From Paraphoma chrysanthemicola (Eukaryota > Ascomycota > Dothideomycetes > Pleosporales > Phaeosphaeriaceae): a DNA stretch of 64,000 nt. The DNA is taken from contig JAGMWG010000001.1 in NCBI GenBank assembly GCA_020744225.1, positions 1,364,001 through 1,428,000 of the forward strand, given 5' to 3'. A program made the translations under genes and the position numbers. This document shows positions 10,814-21,258 of this stretch, in pieces. Each line of letters begins with the position of its first letter. Within the stretch, counting starts at the first letter, position 1. A model generated the notes under the pieces. That model saw only the letters and a list, made by a program, of their open reading frames with translations, ran no database searches and had not been told where the DNA came from.

Positions 10814-13598
10814 ATGGCCTCCCCTGCTCCTGTCCCTGCTGAACAGGCCAACCTGAAGCCGTCCTTCGCCAAGGTAAGCATGCAAGCCTCGTATGAAGTG
10901 GGAAGACACTCACAACGTCAGGTCGCTGCCGCTGCACTGACCCCGCGATCCTCCAAAGAAGCCGCTCCCAAGGCTCGGCCGCCTGTTGCGACACCACGCA
11001 ACCTTGCGCTACCTCAGATAAAGCGCTCCACACCTGCCAAACCGGAGGCTACTAAGGTGGTCATGTCCGACCAGGCGCCAATGGTAGTCACCGGGAGCAT
11101 CGACGCTCCAAAGACGTCTCCCGCCAATGCGGAAGCCTCAAGGATGGTGACAACGAGCGCTGAAGCTCCGAAGTCTATTGCGGACGTCGCTGGGGCACCA
11201 AAAGTGGTTGCAGCAAAGATCGAAGCCCCGAACCCGGCCATTGCAAGTGCAAAACGTGAACAGAGCGATGATAAGGCTGGCACCGCCGCCGCCCGAACAG
11301 GTGCATGGACCGACACCGCAATCCAGTCCGCGGCGCCATCGTCGGACATCAAGGCAGACGGCCGTGAGAAGGCCCAGCCTGTTGCGCTTGTTAAGTTGTC
11401 CGTCGCAGAGGACAATGGCACCCAGCTGTCTTCGTCTGACGGCTCTGGGAAGCCTCCCAGCATCGACGGCAAGAGTGTCGCCTCTGCGACCACCTTTGCG
11501 CTTGACGAGAAGGAGTCTCTACGCCCAGATGATAGCGCGAGTTTGAGGGCTGTCGAAGAAGAAGACGTAATCAGTCCACCTGATTCCATTATGGCAGATT
11601 CCCGACATGGCAGTGACAATGGCGCGGCGCGTGCTTTCCGTGACCAGCTTCATGAGATTGCTGTCATGACTGGTCAACCCCATCGTGGTCCTCCTGTACG
11701 CTTTCCCAATGCTCTCAACGGTACGCAGGGTCTCTATGACCCCAGCCAGCCTCCGAACGGAGCTGGCGTGATGTCGCAGCCAATTGTGAATGGCGCACCT
11801 CAATTGAATGGAGATACGAACGCCGATATCCAGCCTGATCCAAGACTTCTCGACCTTAACCCCCGGGATCGCTTGTTCATCGCCAAGATCGAAACGGACT
11901 TCATCGACTTCATCAAAGAGGCTCGGTATGTTACTGATCATTACCAAATGCGCACGGTTTCAGAACTAACTTGTACCAGTGAGAGCGTCCTCGACTTGCC
12001 AAACTGCAATGCGTTCTACCGAATGCTTGCTCATCGTCTGGCGGAATACTACGGGCTGAACCACGACACCGACACCACTATGAACACAGTCAAGATCACA
12101 CGTACTCCTCGTTCTAGAATGTAAGCATCCCAGTCCATGCTTTCTCAGACGCCACTAACCTTGCGGCAGCCCACCCCCAGTATCGCAGATGGGTGAAAAT
12201 AGCAAGGGTGCTAGTACACCGCCTGTCGAGGTTCCTGTGCGTGTCATTCTCCGTCGCGATGATGCCAAGTCTGGCAACAACACTACGTCAAACTCACAGA
12301 ACCCTTCTGGGCCTACTTCTGAGGTTGGTGGTTCCGAAGATGGACAAGATGGCACGTACAAAGGAAAGAATCCGGCGAATATGACTCGGGAGGAACGCGA
12401 GAAGAATTACTTTGCACGCCGTGCTCACTACTTTCCCGAAGGCTTGCCTGGCGAGAGCGAAAATACTGACGGCACTGGCGGCGGGGAAGAGAAGAGTAAA
12501 GAAACGTCCAGGTCAAGCTCTGCAGCTGGCAAGAAGAAGAATGGCAGGAAACCGCGCAACACCGACGATGACGACTTCCAAGCGCGTTCTCACTACAACG
12601 TCTACTATCCATCGCCATACTCCGTGTCAGGGTATGGTAACGAGACTGCTGTCTACTACAGCACTGTTGGATCTACTGTACCGAATTCTCCATATTCAAG
12701 TATGACTTCTGGCCCAACGCCGCCTCACTATGGCAGCCCTCCGTCATATCATCCGATGATGACCGCGGCTCCGCAATCGCAATTCGGCTGGCCTGGACAG
12801 CAGTACCAACCACCTCCTGGCCCATCCATGTATCCCGGCTACGGACCGATGCAAAACGGTTACGACCTGTCGGGTGAGTTCCAGCGGGGCATGTCTTTCC
12901 AGAACACAGGCAACCCATCCCAGGTGACGCCTAGAATGGGCAATGTACCAATGGCTTCATTCCCAAACTCGCCGCAGCAGCCACACAATATGCCCATGAA
13001 CCCTAGCTGGCCTCAGATGCCTCAGCAGCAAGCATATCCTCCTTTGGCTCCTGGCTTGTATGCTCCATCTGGATCCAATGAGCGGCCTACTTCGGCCCCT
13101 CAACAGCATGCCGTGAACAATCCCTACCCCTATGGCAATCTTCCCAATGCTCCCTACAACTTCGGCCCAAACAACAACCAGCATCCGATTCCTGGCAGCT
13201 ACAATCGTCAGCAGTTCAATCCGCAGACTCAAGCATTTGTTCCTGGTGGTCGCAGTGGACCCCCTTATGGCCCAGCCATGGTTGGTCCCACGCCGCAGCA
13301 CAACTCTGGGCAGCACCAGTACGCTGGGTACCAGATGCCGATGAATAACAATCATCAGGCCAACCCATTCCACCCCCCTGGAGTCCAAACCCCTTCATTT
13401 GGCTCTCCTCAGAGCATGCACGGCAACAGCTCTTCCTCGGCGATGCACCGGAACATGTCTCAGCCTGGAGCGGCCAGCAGCATTGCCAAGTACGGAACGC
13501 CAGCCCATTTGCCGGCTAAGCCTCCTGCTCCTGCTGTGATCTCCAAGCGGCCTGATCATCTTCCAGGCGAAATTCGAACTCCAGAGAGCAGCAAATAG
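10814..13598 (+). CDS. R3H-SUZ domain RNA-binding protein
   Basis: Exons 10814..10873, 10922..11925, 11980..12120 and 12170..13598; 877 residues. Introns are 48, 54 and 49 bp. Residues 20-300 are low-complexity, rich in Ala, Pro, Lys and Ser. The R3H domain (about 325-395) starts at LNPRDRLFIAKIETDF and carries the signature Arg369-x3-His373 in FYRMLAHRLAEYYGL, with an intron inside the domain. A SUZ-like segment follows (PVRVILRRDD, later REEREKNYFARRAHYF, ending near 490). The remaining ~390 residues are Pro/Gln/Asn/Gly/Met-rich and probably disordered. R3H-SUZ proteins (R3HDM1/Encore-like) bind single-stranded RNA; the tail suggests recruitment to RNP granules (inference). Intron 1 is a multiple of three and has no stop, so retention would insert 16 residues. 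Confidence 0.87.
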
Positions 13599-13848
13599 TT
13601 GATGCTGACGGGCTACGACTAATGAATGGCGTGTTTTTGCATGGCGATGGTGCTTTGGAAATATTCAACTTGGCGCAAAAGCATGGTTATTGGCAGTTTA
13701 AAGGTCCTCGGGGAGCTTCGGGATGCCTTCTCAATGGATTACGAAAAGGGTGGTTTTCTGTCATGATAAGGCTGTTCAGATGGAATGATGCAGTCAGCGA
13801 TTTGATTGAGCATTTTCAGAATATTGCTTCATTTGACCTTGTATGGGT

Positions 13849-14976
13849 TCAGTGTGGAGTAGGCATGCCATGTGGTGCTCTTAAGCCATCGATACCCTTG
13901 AGAATACCATCTGCCACCTCCCCGACGCGTCCCTCCAGAGCGCCCAGATCCAGCTTGCTAATGCATTCATTTATCGTTTCGGTCACAGCTTCGTCTTGTA
14001 TAGTCTCAGCCATCACCTGCCCCTCTGTCCTCCAGTATTCCTCCCTAACACCTCGGAGTGCCGAATCCCTGTTCACAGAGTTCGATAGCAGGCCCAATGC
14101 ACGCATTTTGTTCAGCGTCTCCTCTGCCTGTCGGGTAGTCGTCTCAATGCGCTCTGCAATCGAGACAGGTTTCGCCAACCACCTGTTCGTACTTGTAGCC
14201 CAGAGCACGAAGCCCAGCGCAATATCCACTACAGCGAAGGTGACGTACCGCAGAAACTGAACGCGCCAGTATGCCGAATCGATATCTTGCACAAATTTGG
14301 CCCGCTTGTTCGTCATGATGTCATATGTGCCCATGTACCACAGCTCCACCACCAGCATCAGTATTCCGGCAATCGTAGCGTGCGTGCGGAACCGCGATCC
14401 CTCGGCGCCGACTAGAGATGATGTCGCAAGACCAAGAACGAGTAGTTGGACGATATGCGGTATCGCGAGCTTCGGCAAGCTGTACAGGAAGTAGTTTTGT
14501 TGGTCATTCCCGTCTGCAGAGCTGCACCACACACAGTTTAACAGCGTATCCGGCCCATACGCAAGATATAGCAGCTTATTCCTCGCGCTCCCAAATTTTG
14601 CCCGGAGCGCGTCATCCGTGCCCGTAAGTCCGCGCAAGTGTCTTAGCCGCGTGAACAACACGCCTGTCTCGGTGCGTATATGGCTCTGTGTTTGGAGGAA
14701 GATATTCTCGGGCGCGAACCGCGAGAACGACAGCACAAGACATACCACCGCGCTGACGAATAGCAGGTTCAGCGCATGCGTAACTCTAGGCGGCGTGGGG
14801 CGCACAGGGACGCTGCGAGATGTAGCGCGCGCAACGTTGATCCAGTCGAGGGCTTTGGGGATCAGAAATGGGCCAAAGATGATGAGAAGCGTGTGGATGT
14901 TTTTGGGGAGGAAGGTCAGGCGCGGGATGACGACGTAGGAAACGATGAGGAGGATTATGGCGCGCAGATTGAACAT
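13849..14976 (-). CDS. Conserved fungal multi-pass membrane protein, function unknown
   Basis: 375 residues, single exon. About six hydrophobic segments are visible: residues ~5-22, 25-45, 68-86, 170-190, 202-218 and 245-263. A hydrophilic loop (~90-165) carries a CVWC pair. A soluble C-terminal ~110 residues is predicted helical and charged, and includes a basic-acidic stretch around AERIETTTRQAEETLNKMRAL. I do not recognise a named family; its well-kept frame, start context and length look like a conserved ascomycete protein. It converges with the R3H gene (250 bp apart) and is preceded by a 1.37-kb intergenic region. The organelle cannot be told from sequence. Confidence 0.75.
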   Translation of the reverse strand: MFNLRAIILLIVSYVVIPRLTFLPKNIHTLLIIFGPFLIPKALDWINVARATSRSVPVRPTPPRVTHALNLLFVSAVVCLVLSFSRFAPENIFLQTQSHIRTETGVLFTRLRHLRGLTGTDDALRAKFGSARNKLLYLAYGPDTLLNCVWCSSADGNDQQNYFLYSLPKLAIPHIVQLLVLGLATSSLVGAEGSRFRTHATIAGILMLVVELWYMGTYDIMTNKRAKFVQDIDSAYWRVQFLRYVTFAVVDIALGFVLWATSTNRWLAKPVSIAERIETTTRQAEETLNKMRALGLLSNSVNRDSALRGVREEYWRTEGQVMAETIQDEAVTETINECISKLDLGALEGRVGEVADGILKGIDGLRAPHGMPTPH

Positions 14977-16345
14977 GGTGGGCGTGAGGGGCGCATGGAA
15001 GGAGTGGTGGGGAAATGTACAGATATCGCGAAGTGGGAGACGTGTAAGGTGGCAGGGATGAGGGTTTGAGGCACGATGGCACGTGTTTGCTCAACATGGT
15101 GGGCTCAGGTCGAACTCTAGAAAGTCTACCACACAGACTGATGGATTGGAGAATACTATGTAAAACCAAGACGTAAAGAAGGGCGGACTTGTTTTACTCT
15201 AATGCCACTTCCAATCTCGATGATGAATCGTAGCGAGGCTTTGTCATGCTACCGTACTCTTATTACGGCCCACCTACATGAAGCAATACCAAAGCCGACG
15301 ACACAAAACGAACTGTCTAGCTTCAAGGCACAATCGTCTTGGCTCAGACCGGGAATTACAGTGACAACAACTACTCTTAGTTCAGGAGGCGGATATACAT
15401 GGTATGGGTACGCACGGTATGTACACCCGACTACGTATGCGTCTTGGTGGACCGCTCGGTAAGAAGTCCTACACCACGATCCCAACAATCCCTGCTATCG
15501 CAAAATTCGCCATTGACTTGCCGCTTTTCCAGGTCACCCGTCATGCTCGAAGTACGTCAATTTTACTGGAATTTTCAATGGCGGTCGGCTTAGACCGAGG
15601 CTTGCCGGCCCTCTTCTGAACATCAACTTGTGCGACTCACTTCGTCTTCCATAGCGACAGATGGCATCGCCGACGTCGGACGTAGATGTCGCGTAACGGC
15701 TGTATTACCGCATAGTGCTGCTCTTTGTCCGCTTTAATTGATGAGGCTGAATATGAGTCTTCAAACTCCCGCCATTCGGAGAGCTTTCCAGACAGTACAC
15801 GAGGCGGATACTAGCGGCCTTCGTGGATACTGACGCCTGGGCACGCCCTACAGGTATTCAAACCACAAAGGAACCAAACACTGATGCACCCCTGTCCGGC
15901 TCCTCTGGATGGCATTGCATCATGAAATGGAACAACCTCAGGGCGTACACAGAATGATTGCAGACCATGTTTGCTAAGAGAATGTCAATTGCTTTCGATC
16001 TTGGGTCACCATGCTCGTCAGAGTTCAAAACCGTCTCTCAGGGTCCACCAGCCGAAATATCCTTTATCAACAAAAGGTACGCTAGCAATGTTTGCCGCGG
16101 TCCTCCGCGACAAAACTAGCATGAAACGGACTGGGCATTGCGTCGGTTGCGCCTCGTGATAGGAAGGTGTGACTCTTGATTGGACTTTCCGTGGTGTATA
16201 AGAGCCTTCCTTGCTTCTTGCCCCTTCCTTGCACCAAGATCTCGATCGGACACAGCTTATAAGACATATCTGACACGCTGTCCCAGCGATTGACCATCAA
16301 ACAGCCCTTCTTGCCTCCATCCTACATCCATAGACGTCTTCCACC
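14977..16345. other. Divergent intergenic region (1.37 kb)
   Basis: Lies between the unknown membrane protein (-) and the aminotransferase (+). No open frame longer than about 90 codons and no RNA-gene signature seen. The last ~150 bp is pyrimidine-rich (stretches such as CTTGCCTCCATCC) and is likely the aminotransferase promoter and leader. Confidence 0.5.
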
Positions 16346-17689
16346 ATGGCACCCATTGCGCTCACTCCACCGAACGGGGGCAACGAGACCCTTTCCAATC
16401 TCACTGAACAAGGAATCTCAGACGCCCTGAGGAAGAGCGCTCCCTCCCAGCTCAAATCGGCGTCGATGATGAACAACATCACCGCAACACCTCCTTCAGA
16501 GCCAGAGACCAAGCGTCAGCAACCCATCGAGCCCACTCTTGCCGAACTCGACGCCTCAAAAGTCCAATGCACATACAACACCTCACCACGCACAGTACCA
16601 GATGTCGGATCTGCAGAAATGGCATCGCAGAAGGTCTGTTCCGACCACATGATCCAAGCGCAGTGGAATGTAGAAACCGGCTGGGCAGCGCCAACACTTC
16701 AACCATATGGCCCTCTCCAGTTGGCACCAACCGCCTCATGTCTTCACTACGCTACCGAGTGCTTCGAAGGTATGAAACTGTACCGCGGACACGATGGCAA
16801 GCTGCGATTATTCCGACCGAACCTAAACTGCAACCGCATGCTCATGTCGACAAACCGCATTGCCCTCCCCGCCTTTCCACCGGAGGAGCTTCTCAAGCTG
16901 ATCGTCAAGCTTTGCGCAACTGACGGCGAGAAATGGTTGCCCAAGGACCGCCCAGGCCACTTCCTCTACATTCGACCAACAATGATCGCCTCCGATCCTG
17001 CCCTCGGCGTCGAACGTCCCAAAGAAGCCCTTCTCTTCGTCGTCCTATGCTGCTTCGCACCAATGGGTAATATGAATGGCGGCATCAAACTCCTCGCCTC
17101 ACAAGATGACATGTGCCGCGCCTGGCCTGGTGGTTTCGGATACGCTAAAGTCGGCGCCAACTACGGGCCTAGCCTTGTCGCACAGGGTGAGGCAAGGAAG
17201 AGAGGATACCACCAGATTCTATGGCTGTTTGGCGATGACTGCACAATCACCGAAGCAGGCGCGAGCAATTTCTTCGTCATTTGGAGGAACAAGAGCGGTA
17301 AGCTGGAGCTGGTGACTGCAGATCTGAACGAGAAGATTGTGCTGGATGGTGTTACAAGACGGTCTATTCTTGAACTTGCGAGATCGAAGCTTGCATCTGG
17401 GCATGAGGATCTTGAAGCAATTGAGATTGTGGAGCGCAAGTTCAACATCTTTGAGATTGTTGAGGCTGCGAAGGAGGGACGCCTGGTCGAGGCTTTCGCG
17501 GCTGGGACTGCGTGGTTCGTTGCACCAATCAGCCAGATCCACTTCCGTGGCGAGGACATTGAGGTGCCTATGGTTAAGGGAGAGATTGGCGCTTATGCTG
17601 ATGTCATTCGAGGATGGCTGAAGGGCATCATGTGGGGAAGCGACGGCATGGAGAGCCATGAATGGGGCTACGTGGTGGCTGAAGAGTAA
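16346..17689 (+). CDS. Branched-chain-amino-acid aminotransferase
   Basis: PLP-dependent fold-type IV enzyme transferring amino groups between Leu/Ile/Val and 2-oxoglutarate, the last step of synthesis and first of breakdown. 447 residues, no intron. The catalytic core starts near residue 70. Visible family blocks: HYATECFEGMKLYRG, FRPNLNCNRM, FLYIRPTMIASDP, GYAKVGANYGPSL with the PLP Schiff-base lysine at Lys268, and the EAGASNFFV segment that binds the cofactor phosphate side. The N-terminal ~65 residues are Ser/Thr/Pro-rich with acidic residues and do not look like a strong mitochondrial presequence, so a cytosolic form is possible; a short isoform starting at Met41 or Met42 cannot be excluded. 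Paralogues in other fungi occur in both compartments. Confidence 0.92.
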   Translation: MAPIALTPPNGGNETLSNLTEQGISDALRKSAPSQLKSASMMNNITATPPSEPETKRQQPIEPTLAELDASKVQCTYNTSPRTVPDVGSAEMASQKVCSDHMIQAQWNVETGWAAPTLQPYGPLQLAPTASCLHYATECFEGMKLYRGHDGKLRLFRPNLNCNRMLMSTNRIALPAFPPEELLKLIVKLCATDGEKWLPKDRPGHFLYIRPTMIASDPALGVERPKEALLFVVLCCFAPMGNMNGGIKLLASQDDMCRAWPGGFGYAKVGANYGPSLVAQGEARKRGYHQILWLFGDDCTITEAGASNFFVIWRNKSGKLELVTADLNEKIVLDGVTRRSILELARSKLASGHEDLEAIEIVERKFNIFEIVEAAKEGRLVEAFAAGTAWFVAPISQIHFRGEDIEVPMVKGEIGAYADVIRGWLKGIMWGSDGMESHEWGYVVAEE

Positions 17690-17979
17690 ATTCCGGCGAG
17701 GTGGAAATTTTTGTGGGAGGTGTCCTGACTCACTTGAGCGGTCAGATGGAGTTGGCGGCGTTCTGATAGCATCCAGCATTAAAAGCGCGTCCGCCCTTAG
17801 ATAGTAATTGCATCGCTCTTGTTCATCACCAAGTATGCCACTGAGAATGTCCGAAGCGTAGTAAATTGGGTATCGAAGTAGAATAGAATACATTCCAACT
17901 TCAATATTAATGATTATGTATCCCTGACATCAAACAACACAACCCATCCATCCCATCCCTCAACCAAATATATCAACAT

Positions 17980-18617
17980 TTAGAAGATTCCAACTGCACC
18001 GAGGAGCGCAACAATCGCTGCGCCAGCCGGGACACCGACGGCGGCGGCGGCGCCAGTCGACTGGAAGTTGCCCACGCTTGGTGTAGCGCTGCCGGCCGCA
18101 CGAGAGCCGGTAGCACTCGCCTCGGCAGTGCTGCTGGCACGGCTCTGCGTAGCAGCGACGCTGGCCACGCTGGCAGCCGAGGCAGACGCGGCGGAGCGCA
18201 GAGGGGCGGCGGCGTTGCAGTATGAGGTGACGGTGTTCTGGACGGGCGGCTTCTCGTTGCTGTTGGGGCAGTTGTTGTAGCAGACGAGCACGTCGGTGTA
18301 GACGTCGCAGAGGCAGATGAAGTCGTTGGGGTTGGCGTTGCAGGCGTCAATGCGGGATTTGTAGCCCGAGACACAGGCGTCGACGATGCTGAGAGATTGT
18401 GTTAGTATTGGGGTACGATTTGGGGTTGGGTTACTGCTAGATTTGTTGGGGCATGGAAAGGGAGCACGTTGGGATCTCCCTGGTATGCCAATACCTCTTC
18501 ACGGGCACATCGAAGATGAAAAAGTGGGAGAACATACTTTTGAGCATCGCACTTGTTCTGGGCGGCAACAAGGCCAGCAGCGGCCGCAAGAGCCATGAGG
18601 GTGGTGGTGAAACGCAT
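17980..18617 (-). CDS. GPI-anchored cysteine- and Ser/Ala-rich surface protein
   Basis: Exons in coding order: 18538..18617 and 17980..18388, with a 149-bp intron (GTATGT donor, CTCAG acceptor); 162 residues. Signal peptide residues 1-19 (MRFTTTLMALAAAAGLVAA, then QNKC). A compact domain follows with eight cysteines between about residues 22 and 90 (C..C..C..CLC..C..C..C), resembling the small eight-Cys domain of fungal GPI-anchored Ser/Thr-rich wall proteins. Then comes an Ala/Ser/Thr-rich spacer with many potential O-glycosylation sites. The hydrophobic C-terminus (VGVPAGAAIVALLGAVGIF) after a small-residue stretch is a typical GPI-anchor signal. It is expected on the plasma membrane or cell wall. 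It does not match the CFEM spacing well enough to call it that. The N-terminal exon was identified by the signal peptide and phase. Confidence 0.82.
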
Positions 18618-19818
18618 CGTGAAGTACGGGGAGTGTGTTTGGTACGAGTATATAACGCGTCCAAGGGACAATTAGAATAATATAGCGAGAAGTGATAAAA
18701 CCCAGAGCGAGTGATGGGCAATAGACACAAACAAGAAGAGTAGATGGGGGCGACCTTGAACCGGACGGTTGGACGAGCGACTGGAGGAATGTAGCAGCGG
18801 AGCGGAGCCAAAAAGCCTGGGAGGAGAACCACTTATTTAAACATTGGCTCAGCTCACCCGCTCGGCCCAACCCTCATCCCTTGAACCATGACCCTGAGCC
18901 TTTCCCCAGAAGCCATCCTGACCGTTGCCCAATGCTTCTTGCTTGCTCCCTAACCTCCTTCTTGCGTAGTGTTTGCCCCAAGTCGCCTAGTGGTGGCTGG
19001 TGCGGGACCTTAGCGCGCCCGTTCTAGCCGCCTAAAATTAGTGATCTGGGATGCACCTGCGGAGCTTGCAGTTTGCCTCCCAATATTTTGAATACGCAGG
19101 TGTGGTGGGGTTGAGCTACTACTTTGCATTATCGTGGCCCAGTCTACCGGTTATGCTGCACCACAACGACACGTAACGGTTGTTCGGACGCGGAGCGCGG
19201 GCTGGGTTGTTCGGAGGGAACATTCGAGATTGCCGAATCGGGAGGATTGCGCCTCGCTTGGGGATGAGATAGGGGTGGTCATTGGTGGGCAGATGATGGA
19301 CGCAGGGAGACTCGCCGGGATAAGGTTCGGAAGAGGAATCATGCCAAGATAGTGTTTTTGCTGGCTCGACGTGGTTGGGACGGTTGGCTCAACGATTGCT
19401 GCAGGCGACTCCGCACCTGCTGATGACTACAACATGTACTCTCGGTGCATAGACTAAGTGGTTGCCACCGCTTGCGACCCGGCTGGTGAGCTTGATGTGT
19501 TGTTGACGATTCTCAATGCCAAACACCATCAGCTGATCGACAAGCACAGTCCAGCAATTTCGCGCTCATCTCATATGAAGCCGTGGCTGAAGCATATTGA
19601 TGGCACCTCCCGCGAATTACTTTACATCTCACAACCACAATATCGTCAGAGCTTGAGCTCCCTCTAAATTCACCGACTGCAATGTGCAACAATCACTACG
19701 TATCTTGCTTACATGCCACGGCATCACTAATAGGCAGCAGTTGCTTCAACTTGTTGCATGGCGGACTTGATCACGCTCATGGGATTACTATGTACAATCT
19801 GCTGAGAGACTCAGCCAA
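18618..19818. other. Intergenic region (1.2 kb)
   Basis: Upstream of the GPI-protein gene (-) and downstream of the thiolase gene (-). The first ~250 bp next to the GPI gene has TATA-like TATATAACG (about 18649) and pyrimidine-rich sequence on the minus strand, plausible promoter. Nothing else recognisable. Confidence 0.4.
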
Positions 19819-21258
19819 CTAGAACCTGGACTCGACCTTCTGCTCAATGTCTTGCAGCGCCCACTCGCTCCTCGCCTTGTTACTCCTCACGGAGTTGACC
19901 TGCTCCTTCGTGAAGCCCTTCGCCTGTGTCGCTGGGTTGTACCCAAGGCCTGTCTTCTTCGCAACCTCCGCATCGGAGGACTCAACCGCCGCGCTTCCGT
20001 CAGCACGCTTGTAAACCGTGCACACGACAGCACCACCGAGTCCGAGGTTGTGTTGCAGAGCCACCTTGGTGTCCTTGACGGAGCGGTTGTTGGCCCAACC
20101 ACGGAGATGCCACACGAGTTCGGCACATTGAGCGATGCCAGTGGCACCGAGAGGATGGCCCTTGGAGATCAGACCACCAGAGGGGTTGATGACGACCTTG
20201 CCACCGTATGTGATTCCGCCCTGGCGGATGAGCTCGTGTGCCTTGCCCTTTGGCGCAAGACCAAGAGCTTCGATGGTGACCATCTCATTCGCCGAGAAGC
20301 AGTCGTGCAGTTCACAGACCTTGACCTCGTCAGGCGAGGTGTTGGCCTCAGCAAGTGCCTCCTTGGCTGCAAGCTCGCTCATGCTGTAGCCAACTAGCTC
20401 GATCGCGCTGCGATTGAACAAGTTTGGTGTGTCTGTAGCGAGACGCTGACCAGCAATTAGGATTGCTTGATCCTTGAGTTCGGGACGCTTGTCGAGGAAC
20501 TCTTGTGAGACAAGGACTGCGGCTGCGGCGCCGTCGGAGGTAGGGCAACATTGCAGCTTTGTGAGGGGCTCGTGGATCATGGGCGACTTGACGATCTGAT
20601 CGAGTGTGTACACGTCTTGGAACTGCGAGTAGGGGTTGTTCTTGGAATGGGCATGGTTGATCCGACCAATCTCGGCGAAATCTTCGAGCTTAGAGCCGTA
20701 CCTAGACGCTGTCAGTACGCTTGTTCGGGATGAAGGTAGTCTTGGAGGCGGAGATGCAAGCGCTTACTTCTCCATGTGTTCCCGACCAGCATTTCCGAAG
20801 AGCTGAGCAGCACCAGGCGCATTTGTAATTCCTCTTGTCTCCTTCATGATCAAGTTTGTTGTGCTGGTCGGGTTGGATCGGTCCTGGAAGAAGGTCTGTA
20901 GACTGCCCGGGAACATCTTCTCGAAGCCAACCACGAGCACGCAGTCTGCGGCGCCGTGCGCAATCATATTTCGTCCCATGTACAGACCGGTCGAGCCGGT
21001 TGAGCAGTTGTTGTTGACATTATAAACGGGGATACCGGTCATGCCAAACTGATAGAATACGCGCTGGCCGCATGTCGAATCGCCGTAGCAGTAGCATGCG
21101 ACGCCTTGGTCAACGTCGTCGTAGTTGATGTGCGCATCGAGCATAGCCTTGACACCAGCCTCGAAACCGAGCTCGGGGTAGTCGACCTTGCCACGGGGCT
21201 TGATGAACTTGGTCATGCCCACGCCGAGGACGTAGACGGGTTGCTTTTGGCCGACCAT
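19819..21258 (-). CDS. SCPx-type 3-ketoacyl-CoA thiolase (thiolase domain only)
   Basis: Exons in coding order: 20768..21258 and 19819..20701 (66-bp intron, GTAAGC...TAG); 457 residues. Thiolase-fold enzyme cleaving or [14 protein letters not shown]-CoA with CoA, most like the thiolase part of sterol carrier protein X. Catalytic landmarks: nucleophilic Cys85 in VNNNCSTGSTG, His296/Cys298 in CELHDCFSANEM, and His346 in SKGHPLGATG. There is no C-terminal SCP2 lipid-transfer domain. The protein ends in Ser-Arg-Phe, which resembles a degenerate PTS1, so peroxisomal import is possible but uncertain. Likely role: peroxisomal beta-oxidation of branched or medium-chain acyl-CoAs (inference from family). 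The start MVGQKQPVYVLGVGMTKF is right for the family. Confidence 0.88.
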
